In this document: one piece after another, positions 1-13,644 of the stretch
Position numbering within the stretch: the first letter of the stretch is position 1
Layout of the letters: each line of letters begins with the position of its first letter
Notes under the pieces: generated by a model
Seen by the model: the letters and a program-made list of their open reading frames with translations, nothing else
Told to the model about the DNA's origin: nothing
Databases searched by the model: none
Position numbers and translations under genes: made by a program
Assembly: GCA_023512835.1 (NCBI GenBank)
Contig: CM042087.1
Span: 44,014,017-44,078,016 of the forward strand
DNA: 64,000 bases
From: Taxillus chinensis
Lineage: Eukaryota; Streptophyta; Magnoliopsida; Santalales; Loranthaceae
Direction of reading: 5' to 3'

Positions 1-1666
1 ACAATCTTATTATTCAGTATAGATATAACATAAGTTGTAATTTAAATGTATTATATTTAAAAAATATTGTCGTGTAATATTTTTTACGAATAATGTTAGT
101 AAATGAAATAAATTAAAACAAACTTTCCAAACATTAACATTAATTTAGTTTTTTAAGTATTTCTTAAACATTTTAAAATGCGTAGAACATCGAAGTGAGT
201 GTAATGACTCTTTTTCCATTTCTCACATTCTTCTCTTTTGTTCTCTCTTTCTCTTAATTTATTTTTCTTTTTATTTCTATGTGATTATTGTTGTAAAAAT
301 TTTATATTTTATATTCTCCTATTTTCAATTCATTATTAATAATATCATTTACTTTTATAATATCATCCTTATTAATTCATTCAATTACTTAGGGTAGATA
401 ACAATTTTGAATTTCGTGATTATCATTGTTAACTTTAAATGTGTTATTGAAATTCGACGATATGTTATTACAACCTCATAATTTTGGATAAAGTAAGTTT
501 AGGTGTGGTTTCAAAACGACATCTATTGTATTATATAAAGAACAACACTAAATAATATAAATTTAGTTAATAATATGTTAATGTTATGGTATCTAAGTAG
601 TTAATCGGAATCATTATGTTATTATATGATGTCTAAATATAATCATTTTATGTTATGTTCTTATTGTGATATGCGGATCATGTATGATATATAGAACTTT
701 ATAAAATCTATCGTGTCATAAAATATGATATTTTTTATATTTGACCTTATTATATTGTTCTCTTGATTTTATATGATTATCTTATCTGTTTATCATTAAA
801 TTTTTTTTTTTGATTTTTTAACCCAAATAATTATAGGAATTGAAAAGTTGTACCTAAAAAAATAAAGTTATCGTGGAATTGAATAATTTATTATCCCTCT
901 GACAACAATTCAGTTAATGGCGATTGCATTCCGGGATGGATTTGAGGTGGCTCATTATTGTCTGATCTCCAATTTTATCTTTCATACGAAAATTTAATTT
1001 AATTTGAATTTTCTTACATATTTGTTCAAAGAATAGTAGAATACATACTATTTATACGAAAGTATTATGCTGATAAACACGTATAATTCTGAGGGCAGAA
1101 TTGTAAATTAGATAGATAAATCCAGATTTGTTAACATCATTATGACCAAACAGGTTTCGAATTTTTGTTTCAGGTTGGGCATATCCAAACTTTAAAATTT
1201 CAATAGATTCCAAATATTAAATGTCAGGTATTAAATTTTAAACCCACCAAATATAATTTTACCTTAACCCCCATCGCACGCTTCCGCCTGCATGCGTTTT
1301 TTGTTTTTTTTTTTTTAAAACTTGTATTTAGACTCACACGACAGACAACAAAAACAAAAACAAAAACAAATAAAAAAAATAAAAGGCGCAGGTTAGCATG
1401 GCTGCTCGGTCCCCCTCGCTCCCAATCTGACGTAGTACTGCTACTGCTGGTACACACTCTACTCCTCTCTGCTTTTAACAGCAAGGCGTGTCTCTACTAA
1501 CCACATGCATTTGTATTATTTATAGCCTCTCCCTCTCTCTCTCTCCTAAACTAATCTAATCGAATCGATTCAAAACACGCTCACGTCTTTATCACCACCA
1601 TCAACATTAACCAAAAAAACAAAAACAAAGAAAAAGAAAAAGAAAAAAGCGAGGCGAACCGGGACA

Positions 1667-1669
<3 letters not shown>
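1..1669. other. Upstream intergenic DNA of the first MAP70 gene
   Basis: Very AT-rich DNA with no open frame that resembles a protein. From about 1250 the base composition becomes mixed, with A-rich and T-rich runs near 1300-1320 and 1350-1385, and it leads into the CT-rich leader before the MAP70 start. The promoter presumably lies in about 1200-1670, but I cannot point to a convincing TATA box. Confidence 0.6.

Positions 1670-1707
<38 letters not shown>
1670..1707. repeat. CT microsatellite in the leader of MAP70 copy 1
   Basis: A pure TC dinucleotide run of about 18 units, followed by a second GA run near 1824-1843, both between the putative promoter and the ATG at 1870. Pyrimidine runs of this kind are common in plant 5' leaders. 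The second MAP70 gene has a comparable CT run at about 13770-13806. Confidence 0.85.
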
Positions 1708-1710
<3 letters not shown>

Positions 1711-1869
1711 CACTCCTTCGATCGCAGGCCTGTAGATTTCGGAAACCCTGGTTCGTGGGACGAGAGAGGGTTTGGGGTTTTGCTGCATTCGGATGTGAGA
1801 AAAAGACAGACAGAGGATTGGGAGAGGGAGAGAGAGAGAGAGAGCGCTTACGTTTGCAGCAGATCCGCC

Positions 1870-4800
1870 ATGGCCGACTTTTCCGGCGATGGGACGGGGG
1901 CTTTCCCGGCAAATCCGGACCTCATCTACGGCGAGAATGGACGGCCGGCGGGGGGGTCGGGATCGACAAGGGACGGGAAAGGTCCCCTACGGAGGCGAGC
2001 TTCGATGCGGCCGAGCTTGGATGCCGATGAGTTCATTAACCTGTTGCACGGCTCCGATCCGGTGAGAGTCGAGCTCAATCGGCTGGAAAACGATCTCAGA
2101 GGTGCGAATGCGATTTGATCCGCTTGTTTCTTTTGCGGTGATTTCAACTCGATTTGAACTGGACTGGTTGTTGTCTGCTGTTGTTGTAGATAAGGATCGA
2201 GAGCTGAGCGAAGCCAACGCTGAGGTTAAAGCGCTCAAGTTATCCGAGCGCCTCAGAGAAAAGGCAGTCGAAGAGGTAATTTGGATTTTTTTTTACTACT
2301 ATTATTTTTATGAAGTTTGCATCGTGAGATGTAATTTTAGATTCTTTGGTTTTGTACCCCCAGTCAGAAATATGATGTACATTGAAATTCAATCGCTATA
2401 CGAAGTGTGCCATGCATTATGCAAAATCTCATATTAAATAGCCAATCCATTTGATTAACTTTTGCTTGACGCTTACTAATTGTGAACACATACAAAACTT
2501 AGTTTTTGTCTACTTCTGCGAATTTCGTGCTCCACATTCCTCACTCCATTGCTGGTGTTCTCTTGGGAACGCTCAGGATTGATACCACTCATGTCGATCA
2601 TTGATTTCTCTTGCTTTTTTCTTTTCGTGTTACCTTCTTGTTTGAATTGAACCATTAATGTTGATTGGTTATTGGTGTTACAAATGTTGCTTTCCAAGCA
2701 GGAAGCAGTCACCTTATGAGGATGAGTTATAAAATACACGGATGGTTTTAGTTCCCCATAACTAATACTTACTGATAAAGTACAAAATGTTAGAGTATGT
2801 TTGGTCTAGATGTTTATTATTTTCAAAATGTAATAGTTATTTTTGGGTAAAAAAATTGAAAATAATTTGTTTTTTAAATTTTATTTAGGGATCCTCTAAA
2901 TTGAAAATTACCTTTATTGTTTTTAATTTTTAATTTTCTATACCCAAAAATAACTATTACTTTTTAAAAATGAAATCAGAAAATATCTCAACTAAACATG
3001 CTCTTAATTTATATGGAGTGGTCTCTCTCTTTGGATGCTTCAAAAGTTTTTTTTTCCTGATTTCCTAAATAATACAGATTTAATCTGCATGGCATCTTTA
3101 CTTAAATCTATGATGTTTCTATATGCACATGTCCTCCTCTTCTATCTATGAAATTTGACGTCTATCATTGTTACAAAACACAAAAAAATCACTGTAAAAG
3201 CACCGGAGAATAAATTGTTCATTGTAGTGTACTGTAGAAGATCTATCGTAAGTGGGTAATTGTTGCATTGAGGAACTATTTATTTTCTTTTCCTGTCTTA
3301 TACTGGTCTAATTTACATGTATCTAAATAAATATTGACTTCAGTTCACCTCCCTCCCCCCTTCTCTCCTCTTCTCTATTGCTACTACACGATCAGCTCAC
3401 TGATGAATTGTCAAAAGTTGATGAGAAACTAAAGTTAACAGAGTCTCTTTTAGAAAGCAAGGTACTACTACTTCAACTACTTCTCTACTCCTGCTGTTAT
3501 TATTTTTCCTATATTATAATTCTCCAATTTGTTTTTCAGAATCTCGAAATCAAGAAAATAAATGATGAAAAGAAGGCCTCCATGGCTGCACAGTTTGCTG
3601 CTGAAGCCACCCTTCGAAGAGTTCATGCTGCCCAGAAGGATGATGACATGCCCCCAATCGAAGCTATTCTTGCGCCATTAGAGGCTGAGCTTAAGCTTGC
3701 TCGCCAAGAGGTATTTGTTTTAATCATTTATTTTTGTTCTTGTCATTATTCATATATCACTAGCATCGCATTCATTAGTGTTGAGAAAAAAATTCTTATA
3801 TTAGTTTTGGTTTTTGTGGTTCTTTGCAGATTTGCAAGCTTCAAGATGACAATAAAGCATTAGATCGGCTTACTAAATCAAAGGAGGCAGCTTTACTTGA
3901 AGCTGAGAGGACTGTCCAGTCTGCCCTGGCAAAGGCTTCTATGGTAGATGATCTTCAGAATAAAAATCAAGAGTTAATGAAACAGATAGAAATTTGTCAG
4001 GTATTTTTGTCATTACTCAATTCCTTAGATTCCCATGTCTTCAAGTTTAAACTATTGAACTTGCTTATCGTGTAGCCATAGTGTATATGATGTCAACTAT
4101 TTTTGTTGATCAGGAAGAGAATAAAATTCTAGACAAAATGCACCGGCAAAAGGTTGCAGAAGTCGAAAAGCTTACCCAGACAGTTCGGGAGCTTGAGGAG
4201 GCTGTTCTCGCTGGTGGTGCAGCTGCAAATGCTGTGAGGGATTACCAGCGGAAAGTCCAGGAGATGAATGTAATGCATCGTAAATATTGGAGTGCCTTGC
4301 CTTGTGCATCTCCTCTAGCTGCTTTTCCTTATAATGGCCTAGGGTTTATTGGTTTATTAGGTTATCTGGAAATGCCAATTAATTTTTTATTTTGCTTTGC
4401 CAGGATGAAAGGAAAACCCTTGACAGGGAGCTGGCTCGTGCTAAGGTAACAGCAAATAGAGTGGCTGTAGTTGTAGCGAATGAATGGAAGGAGGCTAATG
4501 ACAAAGTCATGCCTGTAAGACAGTGGCTTGAGGAACGACGATTTTTGCAGGTAAGTGATTTCCTGTTCTTATTTTGTATTACCTTGAAACACACTTGCAT
4601 ATTTGGACATAATTGCATATTTCAAAATTTCCTATTTTTGTTAATTTTTATATTTCTGATTTTTTTAATAGGGAGAAATGCAACAACTTCGGGACAAGCT
4701 TGCTATATCTGAACGGGCTGCAAGATCTGAAGCACAATTGAAAGTAATGTCATGGTTGCAGAATTTCCAGTTGTTTTCCTATATTTCTAATTCATCTTCT

Positions 4801-7800
4801 AATCAAGGAAAAATTTCCTTTGTTCATTTAGGAAAAATATCTGCTACGGTTGAAGGTGGTAGAAGAGACATTAAAAGGTTCCTCAAGCAACAATAACCGA
4901 AGTGCCATAGATGGGAGAAGTTCAAGCACTTCACGCCGCCAGTCTCTTGGTGGTGTTGATGGTATCTCCAAATTATCCTCCAATGGTTACTTATCCAAGA
5001 GAACACCAACCTCTCAGTCAAGATCTGTGTCTTCCAGCACCACTAGTGTTTTGAAACATGCAAAGGGCACATCAAAATCATTTGATGGTGGATCAAGGTT
5101 GATTGACAGGGGTAAGGTGCTCTTAAATGGAAGTATCCCAAGCCCTTCCGCCAATCATTCCTGTGGTGGTGTGAAGGCGGGTGAGCCTCATGGTACATGG
5201 AAGGGAAACTCAGATGAGAAGCAGAACGAATTCCACACTGCAGAGACAGAAGACAGTGTGTCAGGGTTGTTATATGATTTGTTGCAAAAAGAGGTCGTTG
5301 CTCTGAGAAAAGCAGGTCATGAAAAAGATCAGAGCCTCAAAGACAAGGATGATGCTATTGAGGTTATTTTTTTTACTTATTAGCCTTACAATGTTTAATT
5401 ATATACATTTTTTAGCGTTTCTTTTTACTTGTTTTCAGATGTTAGCAAAGAAAGTAGATACATTAACTAAGGCAATGGAGGTTGAGGCCAAAAAAATGAG
5501 AAGGGAAGTTGCAGCCATGGAAAAAGAGGTAGCTGCTATGCGAGTGGGGAAAGAACAAGAAAGCAGGGCCAATCGATACAGTAATTCAAAAGGATCAGTG
5601 AATAGTTCTCATATGTTCCCCGGAAGGTATTTATTTAATTGCAATCTCTTCACTTGTGGCTACAACTTTGTTCCATGTTATTTGTCTTGCAATATTGATT
5701 TTGTTGTCATGTATTTGTCTTTCATTGTCTGTGGAGTCTCGTTGCTGGTGGACACGGAGAAAATTGTTTCATTCATTAGACTGGCAGTTGGGCTCTATAA
5801 TGACTGTTTTATCATTGCCATCAAAATGCCTTTTTAAATTTTTTTTACAGATAAAAAAAAGTGCTTCATTAAAGTCATCAAGGAGGTGTTAAGGTTCTAC
5901 AATGCGCAACAACCTCCTTACATGTTGGGCACCACTCTTAGAGTTCTCGTAAACTTACAATTATGTTCCTTTCAAATCAACTAGAAAACAGCCAGGGGAA
6001 TTGCTCAAAACATCACTTTGTCTTTTCTCCTCCAAATCCACAATCCACATATCCCATACTATCTTAGGAGAGTAGTCTAGCAAAGATAACACTTCACACT
6101 TGAGTTGACAGACTACAATAGACAAGGAGATGTTTAATTTGTTCCCCCACACACTTGCACGTCAGATACCTACTCACTATCAATAATCCCCTCCTGGTGA
6201 GAAGTGAGAACCTTGCTCCATGCACCTTTCATGCCTTTGTTCTTATGTGGAGTTTATTATAACTATTTGAATATGACAATGTGGTCAATTTATTGATTTT
6301 ATTCCCTCGCACATTGATACATCGAACACCTATCAACCTTCAATGACCTTCTTTGGAGTTGCTCAATGGCTGCCCACACAAGCTCAGAGCTAGGGTTGTT
6401 AGTAAGCTCTTTTAATCGGCTCATAATAACCTCAGTTCGTTAATCATTTTAAGCAAGTCTAAACTCGACTCTATTCTTAAGCTATCGAGCTTGAACTCGA
6501 GCCCATTAGTCTCTAGATCACGAGCCTACGAGTTGAAGTATGGTGAGCTAATGTTACATAGATTAACTTGTTTATACGGGTCAATTAAAAAGATATTTTA
6601 ATCTTACGAATCTGACCAAGTCTAAATGAGCCCGATCTAACTATGATTTAATGATTGTCCAAAAGCTTGGCTTGAACTTGAGTCTTATGTAATTTAGAAG
6701 GAGCTTGGTTCATTTAAGGCAAAACTCAGTTCGTGAACGGCCTTACTCCTAGGTGAAAAGTGCCTTTGTTCTTTTTGTTTAGTTTATTTATTTGTTAGGA
6801 TATTAACAGTGGTGGAGCAGTCAGATATTGGTGGATAGTAAGTGATTGTTGAAGCAAATGCTAAATGGTAGACAATGGTAAAGATAGTCCATAGTAGCTA
6901 ATACGGACTAATGAGAATAATATTGCTTCATTGAGATATATTCATATAATACATGACTAGATATATATACGAAAAGAAAAAGCTATTTATAATAATGTAG
7001 ATATTAGGATATCAAATTTAATTATTTTATATCCTACTAATTATATAATATCATTTTAATTACAGTAACATTTCTATCATGTTAGAGTATAAATATTAAT
7101 CACAAAGATAATAAATCTAAATCTCGTTTAGAGTTTTTTTTTTTTTTGAAAATATTCTCTAATTGCCCTTCGGTCTTTACATATTGTATGGAAATCAATT
7201 CAAGTTAAATTTTTTACTGGTAAAATGACAATCAATTTTAATATGTTTGATTTTATTATGAAACATAGGATTAGTGGCAATATGAAGTGCAACTTGATTA
7301 TCACACCAGACTTTAACTAGTGTTGAAGATTTATGACTAACTTCATTTAAGAGATGAAAATATCCACATTATATTACATGCAAACTGTGCCATAGTCTTA
7401 TATTTTGATTCAACACTAGATAATGATACAATATTATGTTTCTTAATCTTCCATGATTTCAAATTTCCTTTAACAAAGACACAATAACTTGTTGTGGATC
7501 TTCTATTGAGAAATATTTAATTTGAGTGTGTTCATGATTGATCATGCCCAAATGCTCCTTTTAAGTAACATAAAATCTATTCCAATGCTACCGAATGATG
7601 ATATGTTTAGTAACATGTTGATATTACATCAAAGAAAGGGAGAAAACATACCCATCAAGATGTTCCTTTTATATATATATACGTGTGTGTGTGTGTAACT
7701 GTATATGTTGTAGCCCTAATCTTGTCATATGATACAGCTAGACAAGAATGATATTATTTTATTGAGATATTTTCGTATAATACATGACTACATATATATT

Positions 7801-10689
7801 TAAAAAGAGAAAGCTATCTATATAGATATTATATTATCAAACCTTTTTATACAGTATCCCTCAATATTTCACTAGTTATCCACAGCAGCAAAGGCTTTGC
7901 AATCCTCTACGAATGACTTTCCTTGTTAAAAGATCTTGAAAAATACAACAATCAAGAAAACGAGACTGAAGAATTTAATTGTTTTTAATTAAGCTCATTG
8001 ATAGTAAATCAAGTGAAGAGTTCAGAACATAAAACACGGGGCAATTTTAAATTGGAAGTTGGGGCAGGATGTCCCACTTCTGTTCACAACTGTTGACGAG
8101 TCGTATGCCACAATAGTAAGACTAATATGTGATAAGGGCAATTGGGGGTGGATTAGCTGCAACTAGTGCAGGATGATCTGAAGCACTTAAATCAATCACC
8201 TACTTGCCTCTAAACATTGTATGATTACTTGTATGTGCGTATGTAGCACTGAAAGTTTTTCTATACAGCAATGCTAATTAATTTGAGCGAGCTCCTTAAT
8301 CATTAATATTAATCTTCTTGAATTAGAGGAAGAGTCTTCTGTCTCAGAAAGTGATCACTACTTGGATAGCCCTGAAACTTATAGCAGTTCATGAGATGGC
8401 CAAAAAGACTACAACGATGGTCACTGCCTCCATGGTCTCCTCACAACCACCATGAAATTCACTAGTATTGGAGGAGAATAAATTCATTTCGTCATTAAAC
8501 TTTGACCTCATAAATGTGCTGCGAGTCCCAATATGGGTTATATGCCTTTGGAAGAGTGATTATAGTTATAGATGAACCGCAGACAAGAAGCATGGCACTC
8601 ACGGGTTGTACCCTATGTCCCTATTGAAGATTTCCATCAGCGTTCCTCTTTTCCACCCTTTGTCCCTACGGCATGGTACTTGAAATTTTTAACCAAAGAA
8701 AGTTAGCAACCCTATCTCTCTAATCTCTTTGCTTTGACTGGCAGCCGTCTAACTCGTTAAATATCATTGTGGTCCCTAAATCCCTGACACCATGTTTGGT
8801 TTATGGAATGATATGAATAGAAGTTGTATTCCATTGGAATAGAATTGAGCCTGAATAGTTAAACTTTTGTTTGGTTGAGATAATACCATATTTTCATTGA
8901 ATTAAGAATTGCGATGACGGTCATGACTACAAACATCTCGTATGCCTATGGCATAGCCACCGTTTCTTACTTTCTTTATTCTTGACATGTTCAGCCTTTG
9001 ATCCATCTCTGTGTACATCAAAAACTAGAGAAGAGAAAGGAAAACCTAATATGAATATCTACTTCTACCTTAGCTTTTGATTCTAGACCTATCAAATCAC
9101 TACCTATCCTACATGTTTAGCTGCGAGCAGAGAAGATGCAAGGAAGAAGCACCTGGGATGGACCAAACCACAAATCGGCGATAAAGGGGTGTGTGATGGT
9201 GGCAGAACCTCAGTTGGATGGAGTTTCAAGGATCTCCAGTGGACAGTGATGGTGAAATTGGTGGACGATGGTGACCCTGGTAGCATCATGGCAGTGAGTG
9301 AAAGTGTTGGACGAGTTATGGGGAGATCCTCACAGGGCGGGGGTGCTTTGGTGGTGGCGAATCTGGTGATGTGAGCGGTATATGAAGCTGCGGTCCAAGG
9401 CTGGAAGGTAGATGAATCTTGGTGCGATTCGGTTGATCTGGTGGCTGTGTTGAAGGGCTTTGGTGGTGGAGCCGCGCAAAGATTGGAGCTGGGTAGCAGG
9501 TCTTGACGTTCGGTGGTGTGCTATTGTATTGTGGCATGTGGTGGCAATGGCAGGAGGTTGAACGGCAAATTTAAAAAAGGTTGGAGTAGGCACGAAATAG
9601 GCAATGCCAAAAATAAAAGCAGTATTTGTTATTCTGGCAAATTATATTATATGTAATAGTGGTGGAGTTACCAGTCTCATAAAATCTGAACCAAACAAAA
9701 GAATGGCAATTTCTTGGAATGAAGGTGGAATACACATTCTATCCCACCCGATCAATAACATTGAAAATGATGTCATATGTTTTTGGTGTTTCTAATTAGG
9801 AAAAATTTGTTTGTAAGTATATTGCGTAAATAATAAGTATATTCGCCGTTGAGTTGGTATGAATAATTTTAAAAAAAAATTAATATCAATCTATATTAAA
9901 GGTATTCCTGTGCAGTTTTGTTGTACAATGTACTTGTATATAGTATTATTCTTCTAATTATATTTTTAATGTTCTATTATATGAAATTATAAGTAAAAAT
10001 TCATGTATATAAAATATTAAAAATCATCTATATCAATTAATCTTGCTCAAAACTGTCCTACATTATTGAAAAACTTGTTGATGAGCATGACTCCTCACTC
10101 ATATTATTGAAATTGTGTGTGTCCTCGTATTATTGACCTCTCAACTCCGTTCATCGTTTACCAATGATAAACAATTACACATGTTCAAATCCAAGTTGGA
10201 TGCTATCCAATATAAATGTGTGCCTCCAAAAAAAATTAATAAGTGAAATATCCTGTGAAAAGGCAGAGCCGATCCTAACCTTAATTAGGGACAAAGCTAC
10301 TTGGGAACAATGGGCCTCTGCTGGATTTTGGTTAGGGCTACCCAAGCTCTTGAATCGGCCCCAATAAGTCCATTGACATCTAAAACATCAATGGCACAAT
10401 AAGGAGAAAACATGTCGCCAAAAATGGATCCTAGGGGATTTTACACCAGCAAATGATTAGGTTTCTGCAGTTTTAAAACATTTTAGACTTATAGAAATTA
10501 ATTATATATAATAACAATAATAAAAAACTATGATGAATTTGTCAGTTGTTATATTATAATTGTTCTAAGATGCCTGTGGAAATTTGTTTGCTCCTTCTCT
10601 CTGATTACTATTGTTTAACTATTCTTAAACTTTTGGCTGTCCTGTGCAGAAATGTAGCACGATCTGGGTTTTCACGGAGCCCTCGATGA
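1870..10689 (+). CDS. MAP70: MAP70-family microtubule-associated protein, tandem copy 1 (619 aa)
   Basis: Plant-specific coiled-coil protein that binds and organises cortical microtubules; MAP70 proteins act in cell-wall patterning and xylem secondary wall deposition. Eleven exons: 1870-2101, 2190-2275, 3396-3461, 3540-3710, 3830-4000, 4114-4269, 4404-4550, 4672-4743, 4832-5362, 5439-5626, 10650-10689, all GT-AG, summing to 1860 nt in frame. A basic, Ser/Gly-rich N-terminus precedes LLHGSDPVRVELNRLEN. A long coiled coil follows (about residues 60-370, with AAQFAAEATLRRVHAAQKDD and QNKNQELMKQIEICQEEN). Then comes a Ser-rich linker (RRQSLGG, KSFDGG), a second coiled coil (LAKKVDTLTKAMEVEAKK) and a basic tail ending SGFSRSPR. 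The organisation resembles Arabidopsis MAP70-3 more than MAP70-1/2. ATG 1870 is chosen because the in-frame extension upstream (1780) begins at TTG. The last intron (5627-10649) is 5 kb and filled with transposon debris. Splicing is inferred from family alignment, not from RNA. Confidence 0.93.
2793..3003. mobile_element. Tourist-like (PIF/Harbinger) MITE in intron 2 of MAP70 copy 1
   Basis: A 211-base fold-back element. Left end GAGTATGTTTGGT and the inverted right end GAGCATGTTTAGT form terminal inverted repeats. The internal arms also pair (TAATAGTTATTTTTGGGT near 2830 with its complement near 2942-2960). It is flanked by the trinucleotide TTA on both sides (2790-2792 and 3004-3006), the target duplication typical of PIF/Harbinger-type MITEs. 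The corresponding intron of copy 2 lacks it. Confidence 0.8.
6391..6751. repeat. Degenerate terminal-inverted-repeat element
   Basis: Starts TAGGGTTGTTAGTAAGC and ends with the approximate complement of it (GAACGGCCTTACTCCTA). The inside alternates GAGCTTG/CTCGAGC-type words, as in the low-complexity 'GAGCTCG' repeats common in plant introns. No coding capacity. Boundaries are approximate and I see no clean target duplication. Confidence 0.4.
6905..7862 (-). mobile_element. Decayed copia retrotransposon remnant (RNase H end with LTR pieces)
   Basis: Read on the - strand, about 7700 to 7150 gives broken copia RNase H sequence: LCYLKGAFG, then RRSTTSYCVFVKGN, MAQFAC, KVWCDNQVALHIATNP and finally a KIDCHF-like segment, interrupted by stops. 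Two diverged direct repeats flank it (6905-7010 and 7742-7862, both with TCATATAATACATGACTA-like cores), plausibly the LTRs. gag, integrase and most of the reverse transcriptase are gone. Inactive. Confidence 0.7.
8788..9790. mobile_element. Possible non-autonomous TIR transposon
   Basis: The left end contains TGTTTGGTTTATGGAATG and the right end, inverted, contains CATTCTTTTGTTTGGTTC and GGAATAC motifs, giving roughly mirrored ends about 1 kb apart. The core (about 9100-9600) is distinctly more GC-rich than its surroundings and has overlapping open frames on both strands, none of which I recognise. It could be a captured genomic fragment. No target duplication established. Confidence 0.33.
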
Positions 10690-13640
10690 TGTGAAGCCTA
10701 TGTTGCAGAAGCCCCAAGAATGTTTGCATAAGGCTTGTTCTCTTGTCCGCTATTTTATTTTTCTCGTGTTTTGATGGATTCTAAAATAGTAACTGGTATA
10801 CCATGAATCCCATATTTGCTGAGTTTGGCAAGGAGTTTTTGAAAAAGCAGTCCCACCTCAGAACACATCCATCTTGACTCAAAACGCTCCTGACGGAGAC
10901 TGCTCTCACTTTGCTTAGATATCAGCAAAAGACGAGAAAGAAAATATGGAGTTGGGCTAACCTTTTGGCAAGGATTTCATATCAGACTGTGACAGTGGTT
11001 TGTTATGCTGTATAGTATAGTCTATTGGCTTCCCGGTTTCATTCTATTTCCTTTTCTTTTTCCTTTTCTTTTTCTTTTTTTACTATTTTACAGTCATAGT
11101 TTGTAATTTGCAGCTATAATATTATTGTTGCTGGTTCGATATGCTAGTAATTACATCAATCAGTGTTCTTATGCTGGAGTTATTCTACCCGACTTGTTGA
11201 CTGCTCATTTGCATCTTTATTCTTAATGTTTATGGGCGAAGAAAACTAGTCCAGTCCAGGGTGTGCAACAATAAAATCTTCCCACAAAGTCGCGCAATTT
11301 GGGGATTTTAATACATTGATCTGATAGGCCCTCTGGGCTCAAAGGGTCCACCTGCTAGATACTGACCCTGCATGGATAGATCGTGATCCATCAAATCGAT
11401 TTGTGTCATTACTGTAAAATTGTATTTGATCTGATTCAAATACATGTCTATCCCATACATGTCTATCCCAAGCGAAAATTAAGATACTTCATCTCACTCT
11501 AAGACATGTCTCTGTTGAAAGCCGAGTACATGCCTACAGGAGTTTCCTTAACCAACCACAGGTAGTGGTAAAATGTGAGTCCCAGCGCTTAGAAAATCGA
11601 CTAGGTTGTCAGTTCTGTGCAGGTCAACGTGGTCGATCCTTTTCCTGTCCCCGTACTCTCTCCTTGGTTGACCCACACAAAATGCGTTGACCAGCCGTCT
11701 CTAGGTCGGCGCAGGTGTGTCGACCTCTCATGCAGAGAGACCACACACACCCCCCTCCCTTGTCTTTTTCCTGGAACTACAATAATTTAGGGTTTTCCCT
11801 CTTAACATAATTGAAGTCCCGGACCATAACCAATTAAGGTCTTGCATTTTAAAAAGAAAGTAAATTAATTTCTGGCAATTATGCTGGATCAGTGATCGTA
11901 TCAAAGATGCATCATGATAATAATGAGTTTATAGCTCCAGAAACACTAAATTGAATGAGTTTGAACATTGTCGAATTGGCTGTCTCAGCCAATTGAAACT
12001 TCTTTACCATCATATTCATCTGACTGAATAGTGATACCATCACACACACAGACACGTATATAGTTATATATACACGTTTTTATTTGCACATATACAGGTA
12101 ATATAATATTGTTGGAATATGAATGTAATTGGATACGCAAATTATTATTTTTTTCAGCCTCAGCCCTTGCTTAATAAGTACTATGATTTTGAGGTCTCAT
12201 GCGGGCGAGTTGCACGCCACATGACATTAAAGTTTTCAACATTGGACAAATGTGCGACTTCAATAACATTTTAACTGGCATTTGGGTTATTTGACCCTGA
12301 CTGACCATGTTTGATTGGAACAACTGGGATGGGAATTAAAACTCATAAGAAAATTATAGAATTTGGCACACACCATGTGTCATGGGGTCAACGCCATGCC
12401 ATGCAGGTCAGGACAGTTGTCCGCCCATGTATTATTGATGCTGCATTGCTGCCTTTTCTTGGCGGGGAGCTCCTCCAGAAATGCAGCAGCGTGTGGGAGA
12501 GATCCGAGGCTGAATATATTTAAACAACAAGAATACCGATTTGCACATTAATTCAATAAGTTGTTGGTTTTATCTCTAATTTTCAGCCTAAGCATGATAC
12601 TATCATCATCAGTTATAGTACGTACTAAAGAATTATAGATGTTTATAGCTATAATTAGGCCCTCATAACAAGAGTTATGGTACAAATCTCCCTACCTCAA
12701 TGTTGGGAGATAGAAAACTAAAAATAAGAACATATATGCCTTTGATATCGATGTTAAAGTAGGCTAAAGAATAGCTCGCCAATTTGAAGGAAGCTTGCAA
12801 AAAGATGGGGTCCGTTGCACTTGGCTTGCAGCTGGAAGTGTTTTGGCTTGCAACATACTTTTCTCCCCCTATGCGAGGGATGCACCATTTGTATTATTCT
12901 AAAGGCAAAGACTACTGCAGCTTTTCATTTAATTTTGTCACTTTATTATTAGTGTTACTTTTTTTTTTTAAATAAAAAATAAAAAAATCCCCATTGGCTG
13001 TCGGAGGAAGCGTTTGATTGCTGGGATGAGTGGGGCCTGCCTTCATCCTGCGTAGAAAATGTTATTCTTGTCTTATATTTGACGAGGCTACTCCTTATTA
13101 TTATTTTTTAAATTTTCTTTTACTTGTGTTTTTGGATTGCCAAGTTGGGGTGGTAAGAAAATGAAAACTCATATAAACCCTGTTTCGGGTCAAGTCCACG
13201 TCCGGAGACAAGTTTTAGATTTAATCCGAAGGAAAATCCATTTTAAATTTTATTAAAGTGACGAATCAATCAATGCTGGTGGGCAGAGAACATGTTTGTT
13301 ACTGTTCCTCGTATCACTGCCGCCGCTGCTGTTGCTGTCTTTTTTTTTTTTTTTTAAATTTATAAAACGGTTATTTCTTACTGTTGTCATTACAACTAAA
13401 AATCTCTGTTTCAAATTAAATACAAAACCAACCTTAATTAATGTTTCGTCGTCGTAGGACGCGCCCAAACAAGGTGGTGTTGCGCTGCGGGGACCGCCGC
13501 CGTAAACGCAAAACGGAGGAGGAGGCACTAATTTCTGCGGGGACCGCCGCTGAGTGCGAGCCTTATTAGCAAATCAAATCACACTCTAATTTCTGCTAAT
13601 CAACCTGATTCATCCTTCATCAGTCTCTGCTAATCAATAC
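10690..13640. other. 3' flank of MAP70 copy 1 and spacer to copy 2
   Basis: The first 450 bases resemble the 3' flank of copy 2 (TTTTGATGGATT near 10770 and 19138; CAGTCATA and TTGCAGC near 11090-11115 and 19425-19442), so the tandem duplication includes the 3' untranslated region. The rest has short unrelated frames only. A 15-base direct repeat (TGCGGGGACCGCCGC) occurs at 13486-13500 and 13536-13550 in a GC-rich patch upstream of copy 2. Confidence 0.6.
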
Positions 13641-13644
13641 ACAC

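Larger units (their letters stand above)
5627..10649. other. Giant last intron of MAP70 copy 1, rich in transposon remnants
   Basis: The same intron in the second MAP70 gene (17960-19035) is about 1.1 kb, so about 4 kb has been added here. I can recognise a degenerate TIR repeat (6391-6751), an antisense copia RNase H fragment with LTR-like repeats (6905-7862) and a possible 1-kb TIR element (8788-9790). The remainder (5840-6390, 7870-8780, 9800-10640) is AT-rich and unassigned. The acceptor at 10648-10649 is followed by NVARSGFSRSPR-stop, matching the family C-terminus, so splicing across the intron is probably retained. Confidence 0.75.

Noticed and set aside
1780..1869. N-terminal extension MLHSD... 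upstream of both MAP70 starts
   Set aside because: The first codon is TTG, not ATG, in both copies, and in copy 1 the extension runs through a GA microsatellite; ATG 1870 and ATG 13973 are the natural starts.
9330..9593. Antisense frames in the GC-rich core at 9100-9600 as a small gene
   Set aside because: Several overlapping frames of equal length with no domain, inside a candidate transposon within an intron.
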